DNA of 7,634 bases from Chloroflexota bacterium. Its GTDB lineage: Bacteria > Chloroflexota > Limnocylindria > Limnocylindrales > CSP1-4. Position 1 is the first letter of the stretch. Each line of letters starts with the position of its first letter. Made by a program: the position numbers and the translations under genes. Below the pieces are notes generated by a model that was not told the origin of the DNA, searched no databases, and saw only the letters and a list, made by a program, of their open reading frames with translations. Positions 1 through 5,654 of the stretch are shown here, in pieces. The stretch covers positions 1-7,634 of the forward strand of contig JAJYEB010000083.1 in assembly GCA_021790375.1 (NCBI GenBank). The letters are read 5' to 3'.

Positions 1-1301
1 AGCTGCATGGCACGCACCTTGGGGGCGCCGGAGAGGGTACCGGCGGGGAAGACGCTGCGCAGCGCATCGAGCGCGTCGAGACCAGGGCGGAGCCGCGCCT
101 CGACGTGGCTGACGAGGTGCAGCACGTGGCTGTAGCGCTCGACCTCCATGTAGCGGGTCACCGCCACGCTGCCGGGACGCGCCACGCGCCCCAGGTCGTT
201 GCGGCCAAGGTCGACCAGCATCACATGCTCGGCACGCTCCTTCGGGTCGCGCTGCAGCTCCTCCGAGATCAGCTCGTCCTCGTCGTCATCGGCGCCGCGC
301 GGGCGGGTACCGGCGATGGGATGCGTGGTGAGCCGGTCGCCCTCCACGCGGAGCAGCAGCTCGGGGCTCGCGCCGACGACCTCGAACGATGCGGTCCGCA
401 CGAAGAACAGGTACGGGCTCGGGTTGACCCGCCGCAGGGCGCGGTACAGGGCGAGTCCGTCGAGGGGCGTGCCGTCGGGGCCACCGGGGATGGCGAACGA
501 CTGCCGCCTCGCCAGGACGATCTGGATCGCCTCGCCGGCCGCGATCGCCGACTTCGCCTGCACCACAGCCGACTCGAACGCCTCTCGGTCCATGCTGGCC
601 GGGCCGGGCACGGCGACCGGCAACGACTCCATCCGCGCCGCGGTCCGGCCCGCGCCCGATGGTCCCTGCGCCGCGCGCTCCAGTGCCTCGAAGACCGCCC
701 GTTCCGCGATCCGGTAGCGCCCCTCGAAGTCCGGGGCCTCGGCGTGGAGGGAGGCGATCGCGCTCAGCGTGTGGGTCAGGTGGTCGAACACGAGCACCAG
801 GTCGGTCTCGAGGAACGCCGCCGCCGGCGCGGCGACCGGGTCCGCATCCGGGAGCGGGACCGGCTCGAAGGCGGAGACCGCGTCGTAGGCGAGCGCCCCC
901 ACCGCGCCGCCCGTGAAACGGGGCATCCCGTCCAGTGGCGCCACCCGGCGACGCGGCACGAACCGGCGGAGCGCATCGAGCGGATCGGCCGCCGGCTCCG
1001 TGGTCGCCGGCAGGTCGGGCGCGTAGGCGTCCACGGTGACCGGGCGGGTGATGGTGCGCGCCACCCCGTCGCGGACCTCCAGGGTGCGGCGCGGCCCCAC
1101 GCCCAGGAAGGAGTACCGGCCGACGCGCTCGCCGCCCTCCACGGACTCGAGCAGGTAGGCGGGCCCACCGTCGTCGAGGGCGAGGAACGCCCCCACCGGC
1201 GTCTCCAGGTCGGCCTCCCGCGAGGCGCGCAGGAGCACCGTGTCGGCCCCCGCCGCGAGACGGCGTGCCTCGGTGAGGCTGAGCGGGCTGGTCAGCGGCA
1301 T
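1..1301 (-). CDS. trpE: Anthranilate synthase component I (partial, 3' end off the window)
   Basis: TrpE converts chorismate plus ammonia, or glutamine through TrpG, to anthranilate, the first step of cytoplasmic tryptophan synthesis. The frame is open to the left edge, giving 433 codons of about 500. Visible motifs, in order: LLES at 50-53, the usual site of Trp feedback binding; GGAVGALAYD at 131-140; AGEAIQIVLARR at 255-266; NPSPY at 293-297; GASPELL at 310-316; PIAGTRPRG at 328-336; EHVMLVDLGRND at 358-369; FPAGTLSGAPKVRAM at 418-432. These belong to the chorismate-binding domain. PabB is the main alternative because it shares much of the core, but LLES and a tryptophan-specific T-box just upstream favour TrpE. 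The ATG start has a GGAGG ribosome site 8 nt ahead. The missing part should carry the last catalytic-domain motifs; any trpG or trpD would lie further left. Codon third positions are almost all G or C. Confidence 0.95.
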   Translation of the reverse strand, partial: MPLTSPLSLTEARRLAAGADTVLLRASREADLETPVGAFLALDDGGPAYLLESVEGGERVGRYSFLGVGPRRTLEVRDGVARTITRPVTVDAYAPDLPATTEPAADPLDALRRFVPRRRVAPLDGMPRFTGGAVGALAYDAVSAFEPVPLPDADPVAAPAAAFLETDLVLVFDHLTHTLSAIASLHAEAPDFEGRYRIAERAVFEALERAAQGPSGAGRTAARMESLPVAVPGPASMDREAFESAVVQAKSAIAAGEAIQIVLARRQSFAIPGGPDGTPLDGLALYRALRRVNPSPYLFFVRTASFEVVGASPELLLRVEGDRLTTHPIAGTRPRGADDDEDELISEELQRDPKERAEHVMLVDLGRNDLGRVARPGSVAVTRYMEVERYSHVLHLVSHVEARLRPGLDALDALRSVFPAGTLSGAPKVRAMQ

Positions 1302-1309
1302 CTCAATCG

Positions 1310-1314
1310 CCTCC
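1310..1314 (-). promoter_or_regulatory. Ribosome binding site of trpE
   Basis: GGAGG on the minus strand, 8 nt before the ATG at 1301. It fixes the trpE start. A small GC hairpin (CCGGC/GCCGG, 1321-1335) lies just upstream and could affect access. Confidence 0.7.
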
Positions 1315-1346
1315 GGGTGTCCGGCGCGGGGCCGGGAATCAAACGA

Positions 1347-1371
1347 CCTTCCGTCCTGCCGGGACGAAAGG
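1347..1371 (-). terminator. Regulated terminator hairpin of the T-box
   Basis: On the minus strand CCTTTCGTCC pairs with GGACGGAAGG (10 bp, one G-U) around a 5-nt CGGCA loop. The 5' arm contains the CGTCCC that pairs with the GGG of the T-box sequence in the antiterminator, so the two folds exclude each other. The tail TCGTTTGATT is a weak U tract, so termination efficiency is uncertain. Confidence 0.7.
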
Positions 1372-1630
1372 CCGAGACCCTCCGCGGTGCCACCCACGTT
1401 CGGCGTTGCCGCCGCGCTCTGGCCGACGGACCGCCGATGACGGTCGATCGGTGCTGCCCGCTATCGCTGGCGCTCTGCGCCGGAGCCTACTTGGCGCACC
1501 GCCTGGCGCGGTCGCGGTTCGGTCCGGAGGCTCCCGGGTCCATTCGCCGCCGTCCTCGTGCCGGTCTCGCACCATCGCCGGCTCGCTGCGTCGAGGGGAT
1601 GGCGGGTACTCGTCCCGTTCATCGCCCGGT
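1347..1630 (-). ncRNA. T-box riboswitch, tryptophan-specific, in the trpE leader
   Basis: T-box leaders sense the charging state of a tRNA: the specifier codon pairs with the anticodon, and a free 3' end pairs with a bulge, so the gene is turned on when the amino acid is short. Stem I spans about 1524-1630. It has a GATGA K-turn-like element, an AGTA/GAA specifier loop, CCGCC/GGCGG and CCTCG/CGAGG helices, and the distal loop around CAGCGAGCCGGCGATGGTGC. The specifier is TGG (1540-1542), the Trp codon. AAGTAGG follows in the linker or stem II region. Stem III ends in CGGCG-GCAA-CGCCG, directly before the T-box sequence GGGTGGCACCGCGG (1382-1395). The bulge TGGC (1389-1392) would pair with GCCA, matching the G73 discriminator usual in bacterial tRNA-Trp. 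A terminator-like hairpin closes the element 45 nt before the trpE ATG. The specifier, the bulge and the gene all agree on Trp. The 5' boundary is approximate. Confidence 0.93.
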
Positions 1631-1645
1631 CTTCGGTTGGCCGGG

Positions 1646-1651
1646 AGTCTA
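1646..1651 (-). promoter_or_regulatory. Possible -10 box for the trpE leader
   Basis: TAGACT fits the TAnnnT form of a -10 element and lies about 15 nt before stem I of the T-box, which puts a transcript start near 1639. I see no good -35 hexamer at 16-18 nt upstream. The spacer region instead holds a 12-bp perfect palindrome, GCGCCCGGGCGC (1653-1664), of unknown role. Confidence 0.3.
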
Positions 1652-1711
1652 GGCGCCCGGGCGCTCGTGCCTCGGTCCATCCCGGGCAATCCGGGTCCGG
1701 GTCGCTCGGCG

Positions 1712-2194
1712 TCAGTCGCCCGCCACTTCCCGCAGCCGCGCGACCACCACCTGCCAGACCGCCCCGGCGATGACGCCGCCCGCCCCGCCGGCGATCGCGA
1801 GGGTCAGCCAGGCGAGCCCCGCCAGCGGCGCCCAGGTGGCGTTGGTCGCCAGCTCCTGTGCCGCGCGCAGGCCCATGAAGCTGCCGATCGTCACGAACGT
1901 CAGGCCGAACGCCAGCGGGCCGAACAGCGGACGGTGCGGCCGGTCCTCCTCGGGTCCCAGGCCGGGAGGCCCGCCCTTGCGACGCCGCGCGCGTTCGCGC
2001 CGGATCGCCTCCTCGTCCTGCGCGACCCACACGCCGCCCAGGAGCCCGATCCCGAACCCGGCGATGAGCCCGGTGACGATGACCGGGGCGTAGACCGAGA
2101 GACCCACCACCCCGAGGGCGACGGCGCCGAGCACGGACAGGGCCAGGCCGAGCAGCCCGCCGATCGCCGTCGTCAGAGAAAGGAACGGGGTCAT
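1712..2194 (-). CDS. Small four-helix membrane protein of unknown function
   Basis: I do not recognise the family. From the ATG at 2194 it is 160 residues. There are four hydrophobic segments: about residues 10-32, 37-58, 90-108 and 122-147. The first two form a glycine-rich hairpin. A strongly basic then acidic loop (about 59-89, with RRERARRRKGG) separates the pairs and is probably cytoplasmic. This is an inner-membrane protein with no visible catalytic motif. The frame can be extended to ATGs at 2200 or 2227 (171 aa), but those extra codons have poor G/C third positions and no ribosome site. The ATG at 2194 overlaps the stop of a small upstream ORF as ATGA, which would explain initiation without its own ribosome site. 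The gene ends about 60 nt before the putative trpE leader promoter and is on the same strand, but the T-box gives trpE separate control. Confidence 0.75.
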   Translation of the reverse strand: MTPFLSLTTAIGGLLGLALSVLGAVALGVVGLSVYAPVIVTGLIAGFGIGLLGGVWVAQDEEAIRRERARRRKGGPPGLGPEEDRPHRPLFGPLAFGLTFVTIGSFMGLRAAQELATNATWAPLAGLAWLTLAIAGGAGGVIAGAVWQVVVARLREVAGD

Positions 2195-2304
2195 GCGCAT
2201 GCGTTCACGGGCTGGAATCGTACGCATGCGGACGCCACGGCGCAGGGCCCGCAGGCGTGCCGTGATCCTGCCTTCAGGTCCGGTTCAGAAACCGGGACGA
2301 TCAT
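2191..2304 (-). CDS. Candidate 37-aa leader ORF upstream of the membrane protein
   Basis: An ATG at 2304 follows GGAGGAG by 9 nt, a strong ribosome site, and the ORF stops at 2191 with ATGA overlap into the membrane-protein start at 2194. The peptide begins MIVPVSEPDLK and has four cysteines, including CGPC at 18-21. Against it: third-position GC is only about 70%, lower than in trpE, and the peptide resembles nothing I know. It may be a coupling or leader ORF rather than a functional protein. In high-GC DNA such ORFs also arise by chance. Confidence 0.28.
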   Translation of the reverse strand: MIVPVSEPDLKAGSRHACGPCAVASACVRFQPVNACA

Positions 2305-2310
2305 CCCGGT
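2280..2310 (-). promoter_or_regulatory. Two overlapping, mutually exclusive hairpins
   Basis: ACCGGGA/TCCCGGT (2291-2310, 7 bp, 6-nt loop) and CCGGTT/AACCGG (2280-2295, 6 bp, 4-nt loop) share the bases 2291-2295. The first also covers the ATG of the candidate leader ORF at 2302-2304. On the minus strand this could be a switchable leader structure. As DNA, the perfect dyad at 2291-2310 could be an operator. The function is inferred only. Confidence 0.3.
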
Positions 2311-2353
2311 CGTCTCCTCCCTCCCCTCCCCACTGGCCCGGAGACGACAGGCA

Positions 2354-2388
2354 GAGAACCCCCGGCACCCTCCCGCCGGGGGTTTCTC
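2354..2388. terminator. Strong bidirectional terminator-like hairpin
   Basis: GAGAACCCCCGGC pairs with GCCGGGGGTTTCTC (13 bp with one bulged T) around an 8-nt loop. GAGAA on one side and TTTCTC on the other give a short U-rich 3' arm on each strand. GAGAC (2341-2345) and GTCTC (2392-2396) extend the structure. It lies between two divergently oriented genes, where no annotated gene ends nearby. Its best candidate user is the tRNA-Ser transcript reading left through the plus-strand gene. Confidence 0.6.
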
Positions 2389-2515
2389 ATTGTCTCGCGG
2401 TGCCCCGGGGAGGCCACATTGCCCCGCTCGCACCGCCCACCTCGCGGCGCGCGCATCATGGCGGCAGCCGATGAGCACGCTGGTCATCCCCGTCTTCCGC
2501 CTGCGGTTCCCCATC

Positions 2516-2522
2516 GAGGAGG
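2516..2522 (+). promoter_or_regulatory. Ribosome binding site that fixes the HhH-like gene start
   Basis: GAGGAGG lies 5 nt before the ATG at 2528. The upstream in-frame ATG at 2471 has no such site, so 2528 is preferred. Confidence 0.7.
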
Positions 2523-2527
2523 TACCG

Positions 2528-2993
2528 ATGTGGGCCGCTGTCTACCCCGCCGCCGATGACGCCGAGGTCGAGGCGATCGGGGCCACGGCTCGCATGCGCG
2601 GGCGTTACACGCGGGACGAGTTCCTCGCCGTGGCGCGCTGGAAGACCCCGCGGGCCGAGAGCCGCTGCGCACGCAACAGCGAGAGCCTGGTCGAAGAGGC
2701 CACGGCCACCGCGCTGCGCGCCTCCGACGAGCGCCTGCGAATCGGAATCCTCATGCTCCTCCAGGGAGTCGAGGTGGCGACCGCGTCGGCGCTCCTCCAC
2801 CTCGCGCACCACGATCCGTATCCCATCGTCGACGTCCGTGCGCTCTGGTCGCTGGGGGTGGACGCACCACCTGCATCCTGGCCCCCGGAATCCTGGATCG
2901 CGTACACGCATGCAGGCCGGTGTCTCGATGCGCGCGCTCGACCGGGCCCTCTGGCAGTACGCGACGGTGCACCGGCGACGAGCGCACCGGTAG
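2528..2993 (+). pseudogene. Small HhH/GPD-like (DNA-glycosylase-fold) protein, apparently frameshifted
   Basis: Residues 1-129 read in the frame of the ATG at 2528 (MWAAVYPAADDAEVEAIG). YTRDEFLAVARWKTPR (27-42) is a conserved-looking N-terminal block. LQGVEVATASALL (78-90) resembles a helix-hairpin-helix of the LPGVGxxTA type. DPYPIVDVRALWSLGV (96-111) resembles the segment of HhH-GPD glycosylases that carries the catalytic Asp, here D102. The Lys of bifunctional glycosylases is replaced by Ala84. This similarity is my reading by eye, not a search. After about 2914 the codon bias moves to the +1 frame, which reads GVSMRALDRALWQYATVHRR and stops at 2993; the original frame instead runs on through the antisense of the tRNA to 3826. 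A small indel near 2909-2920 is the simplest cause: mutation, programmed shift or assembly error. Joined length is about 154 aa. It is convergent with tRNA-Ser. Confidence 0.65.
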
Positions 2994-3018
2994 ACCCGCG
3001 GTTGAACGGGCGCGGGTC
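2993..3018. terminator. Hairpin at the convergent end of the HhH-like gene and tRNA-Ser
   Basis: GACCCGCG (2993-3000) and CGCGGGTC (3011-3018) form a perfect 8-bp stem with a 10-nt loop. It starts on the last base of the stop codon at 2993 and lies 17 nt beyond the tRNA 3' end. There is no U tract on either strand, so this is a possible weak terminator or processing signal only. Confidence 0.4.
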
Positions 3019-3034
3019 GGGGTGCGCTGGGCAA

Positions 3035-3121
<87 letters not shown>

Positions 3122-3169
3122 GTCGACCGGGACGGGGCTGGCAGGTTGTCTCGACCCGCCATCGTCCGT

Positions 3170-3175
3170 AGGTTA
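3170..3175 (-). promoter_or_regulatory. Possible -10 box of tRNA-Ser
   Basis: TAACCT on the minus strand fits TAnnnT and would give a start about 40 nt before the tRNA. I see no convincing -35, so confidence is low. Confidence 0.25.
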
Positions 3176-3196
3176 GCAGCCACGCAGCTCCGGCCT

Positions 3197-3224
3197 CCGG
3201 GCACGCACGTGCGCCTGCGCCCGG
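3197..3224. terminator. GC-rich hairpin after the propeller operon
   Basis: CCGGGC/GCCCGG form a 6-bp stem enclosing the perfect palindrome CGCACGTGCG (3204-3213). It lies about 80 nt beyond the lipoprotein stop and before the tRNA promoter region. It lacks a U tract. The remainder of 3122-3302 shows no ORF that I would support. Confidence 0.3.
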
Positions 3225-3302
3225 CTCACCGATGGGGGCACGTGGAAGCTCGAGGCCCTGCCGCCGCAGGACCCGCCGGCCCTGCTGCCGTCGAGGCCGC
3301 GC

Positions 3303-5654
3303 TCATCGCGTCAACCCGCTCGACACGAGAGCGGTCAGACCGCCCGGGCCGGCTTCGATCAGGAGCACGTGCCGCCCATCGGACAGCAGCTGCAGGAACT
3401 GCAGCTGGTCGGCGGGCACCAGCGGCACGCCGGCCACGGGCACCCAGTCGGTCCCATCGCGCGAGGTCCAGAGTCCGGAGCCGCTCAAACCCACTGTTCC
3501 GGCCGCAACGTAGCCACCGGGGGCGGCGACGAGCGTCGGGTACGCACCGAAGAGCGCCGGGCTCGACGGGCCGGCCGTCCAGCGTGCGCCGTCGCTCGAG
3601 GTCCACGGCGCGACCGGCGAGAGAAACACGCCGGGCGACGGCTCCACCGGCTTGCCGCCGGTGCCCAGCGAAAGGAAGCCGGACGGCGTCGAGACGAGCC
3701 CTTCGAGCACCACGTCCGAGCCGCCCGACAGCGGCGCGTGGATGGTCCAGTGCCGGCCGTCGCGCGATGTCCACGCCGCCGCGTCGTTGTCGAGACGGCC
3801 CACCATCACGAACTCGTCCCGGCTGAAGATGACTCCGGTCGCCTCGACCGTATCGCTCGCCTGCGGCTGGTCGCTGGCCACGAGCGACCAGTGAAGCCCG
3901 TCGGCGGAGAACCAGACCGGAGAGCCGCCCTCGGCCTCGGAGAAGCCGGTGGCCACGAACCCGGTGGGGCTGGCCGCGATGGAGCGCCAGCCGGTTCCCT
4001 CGAACGCCGCCTGCCTCGGCGCCTTGGTCCAGGCGCGGAGATCGGTGGAGACCCAGGCGGCACCGTTCTGCTGCATGCCGTAGCCGTCCTGGCCGCCACG
4101 TTCGGATCCGAGCGCGACGTAGACGTGCCCGTCGCCGGCCACCGGACCCCGGATGCCCCACGCGTCCGTGCCCGTGACCTGCCCGGTCTGGGACCAGCGC
4201 GATCCGTCGGGTGAGGTGAAGACGACCGTGCGGGTGGGCGAGGCCGGGACGAAGTCGATGAAGCCGCCGCCCGGCAGGGCGGAGAACCCACCACCCGGGC
4301 CGCCGAAGCCACCACTCGACGGCACGCTGGGGAGCGTGACCGGGGTCCAGGTCGACGTCCGCTCGGCCGGTGGTGGCGATGGGATCGCCGGCGTCGCGAT
4401 CGGGGTGGGCGACGGCGGTGGTGGGGGCGCGCCGGTCACCGGGACCGACCAGACGTGGATCACCTGGTCGGCCGGGCTGGCCGTCTGCGGCCAGTCGGTG
4501 AGCAGCACCCGGTCGTCGAGCGCGAGCAGCGCGACCGAGTCGGTCGGCGCCCGGGCGAACTCGTCGGGCAGGGCGACCGTCACGAAGTGCACGCCATCAG
4601 AGGAGACCGCGAGGGTGGGGGCGCCGCTGGCCAGGTCCGTGCCCTCGACGGCCACGAACCGCGACCCGGCAGAGACCCGCCAGGCGGCGATGGGGAGGCG
4701 GGTGGTCCCGGAGCCGTCGGTGGCGACCGACTCGAGGGCGGCGTCGCGCACCCCGAGGAGCATGTGGTCGCGGAAGACGCCGGTCGCCATGAACGGCGGT
4801 ACCTGACCCGCGGTTGGATCCCAGGTGATGTCGGTCGGGATCGACGCGGCAGGGTTGTCGCTGAACCCCGGGCCGCGCGAGACGACGAGCCTGCCCGGCC
4901 CGACCTGCCAGAAGGCGCCGGACCAGTCCCAGCCCGCCGGGATCGCCGGGTCGGTCTGCCCGCTGCTCCAGGTGCGCCCGCCATCGGTGGTCCAGGACTC
5001 GAAGCCGCCCTTCTGGGCGAGCGGCCCGCTGGCGGGTGACCAGGCCACGGCGCTGCTCGGGTCGCCCGGTGCCATGCCGAGGTACCAGACACCGGCCCCC
5101 ATGAAGGACGGCGCGTCGGTCGCCGACCACGACGTGGCCGTCTGCGGGGCGAGGAGCGTCGTATGCGCGCAGTCGGCGCTGAACCCGATGCCCACCGGGC
5201 CCGGGGCCGAGGCGTCACCGGCGAGGGCGAGGATGGATTGGCTCGCCGTGGTCCAGCCGACCGACATACCGCCCACCAGACCGACCGGGCTCGGCGGGCA
5301 GGTCAGCCCGACGGCCTGGCCCGGCACTCCGACCTGCGCCTCGTACACGCTCACCACCGGGCCGCTGGCGGTGTCCGCCAGGGCGGCCTTGATCCCGGGT
5401 CGCTGGCCCACGAGCAGCGGCGTCCCGATCGCCAGCCCCGGCGCGCTCGACGTGCCCACGGCCGCGGATGACGCCGCACCGAGCGACGAGGCCGGCACGG
5501 ACGACGACGGCGACGGAGCGGTCGAGGGCGCCCGGCTGCCGCATGCGGCGATCAGCAGCACGGCGACCACCTGAACGGCCCACGGGCGAGGCGTGCCGCT
5601 CCCCGCGCGGGATCCCACACGCGCTGAGTCCCCGGCCGGATCCCGGGTCGTCAC
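3303..5654 (-). CDS. Asp-box (BNR-like) repeat lipoprotein, probable double beta-propeller
   Basis: 783 residues, exported and lipid-anchored. A hydrophobic segment (about 25-37) ends in the lipobox I-A-A-C with Cys38, followed by a Ser/Ala/Pro linker (40-75). The first half (about 76-405) has only two clear Asp-boxes, TTDGGRTW at 222-229 and SSDGVHF at 351-357. A proline-rich linker, PPPPPSPTP and on to about 430, separates the second half. That half holds six short boxes of the form SxDxxxW: 481, 536, 583, 630, 686 and 731, spaced 45-56 residues, as expected for the blades of a propeller. Asp-boxes occur in sialidases and Ycf48/HCF136-like proteins but are structural, and I see no sialidase catalytic set. 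The start is GTG, overlapping the upstream stop as GTGA, so the two genes are probably translationally coupled. A second GTG at codon 13 would give a more usual signal-peptide length. Ligand and role are unknown. Confidence 0.85.
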   Translation of the reverse strand: MTTRDPAGDSARVGSRAGSGTPRPWAVQVVAVLLIAACGSRAPSTAPSPSSSVPASSLGAASSAAVGTSSAPGLAIGTPLLVGQRPGIKAALADTASGPVVSVYEAQVGVPGQAVGLTCPPSPVGLVGGMSVGWTTASQSILALAGDASAPGPVGIGFSADCAHTTLLAPQTATSWSATDAPSFMGAGVWYLGMAPGDPSSAVAWSPASGPLAQKGGFESWTTDGGRTWSSGQTDPAIPAGWDWSGAFWQVGPGRLVVSRGPGFSDNPAASIPTDITWDPTAGQVPPFMATGVFRDHMLLGVRDAALESVATDGSGTTRLPIAAWRVSAGSRFVAVEGTDLASGAPTLAVSSDGVHFVTVALPDEFARAPTDSVALLALDDRVLLTDWPQTASPADQVIHVWSVPVTGAPPPPPSPTPIATPAIPSPPPAERTSTWTPVTLPSVPSSGGFGGPGGGFSALPGGGFIDFVPASPTRTVVFTSPDGSRWSQTGQVTGTDAWGIRGPVAGDGHVYVALGSERGGQDGYGMQQNGAAWVSTDLRAWTKAPRQAAFEGTGWRSIAASPTGFVATGFSEAEGGSPVWFSADGLHWSLVASDQPQASDTVEATGVIFSRDEFVMVGRLDNDAAAWTSRDGRHWTIHAPLSGGSDVVLEGLVSTPSGFLSLGTGGKPVEPSPGVFLSPVAPWTSSDGARWTAGPSSPALFGAYPTLVAAPGGYVAAGTVGLSGSGLWTSRDGTDWVPVAGVPLVPADQLQFLQLLSDGRHVLLIEAGPGGLTALVSSGLTR

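Noticed and set aside
105..1652. 515-aa plus-strand open frame
   Set aside because: It is the antisense of trpE and its T-box. The minus strand carries the TrpE motifs, a ribosome site and strong codon bias; the plus-frame protein has biased Arg/Gly/His-rich composition.
3251..3300. Duplicated TCGAGGCC and a CCTGC/GCAGG hairpin after the lipoprotein gene
   Set aside because: The stem is only 5 bp and the repeat is short for such GC-rich DNA; there is no U tract.
3369..4214. Plus-strand ORFs opposite the propeller genes
   Set aside because: Shadows of the lipoprotein gene. They show no recognisable motif, and the minus strand carries the regular Asp-box repeats.
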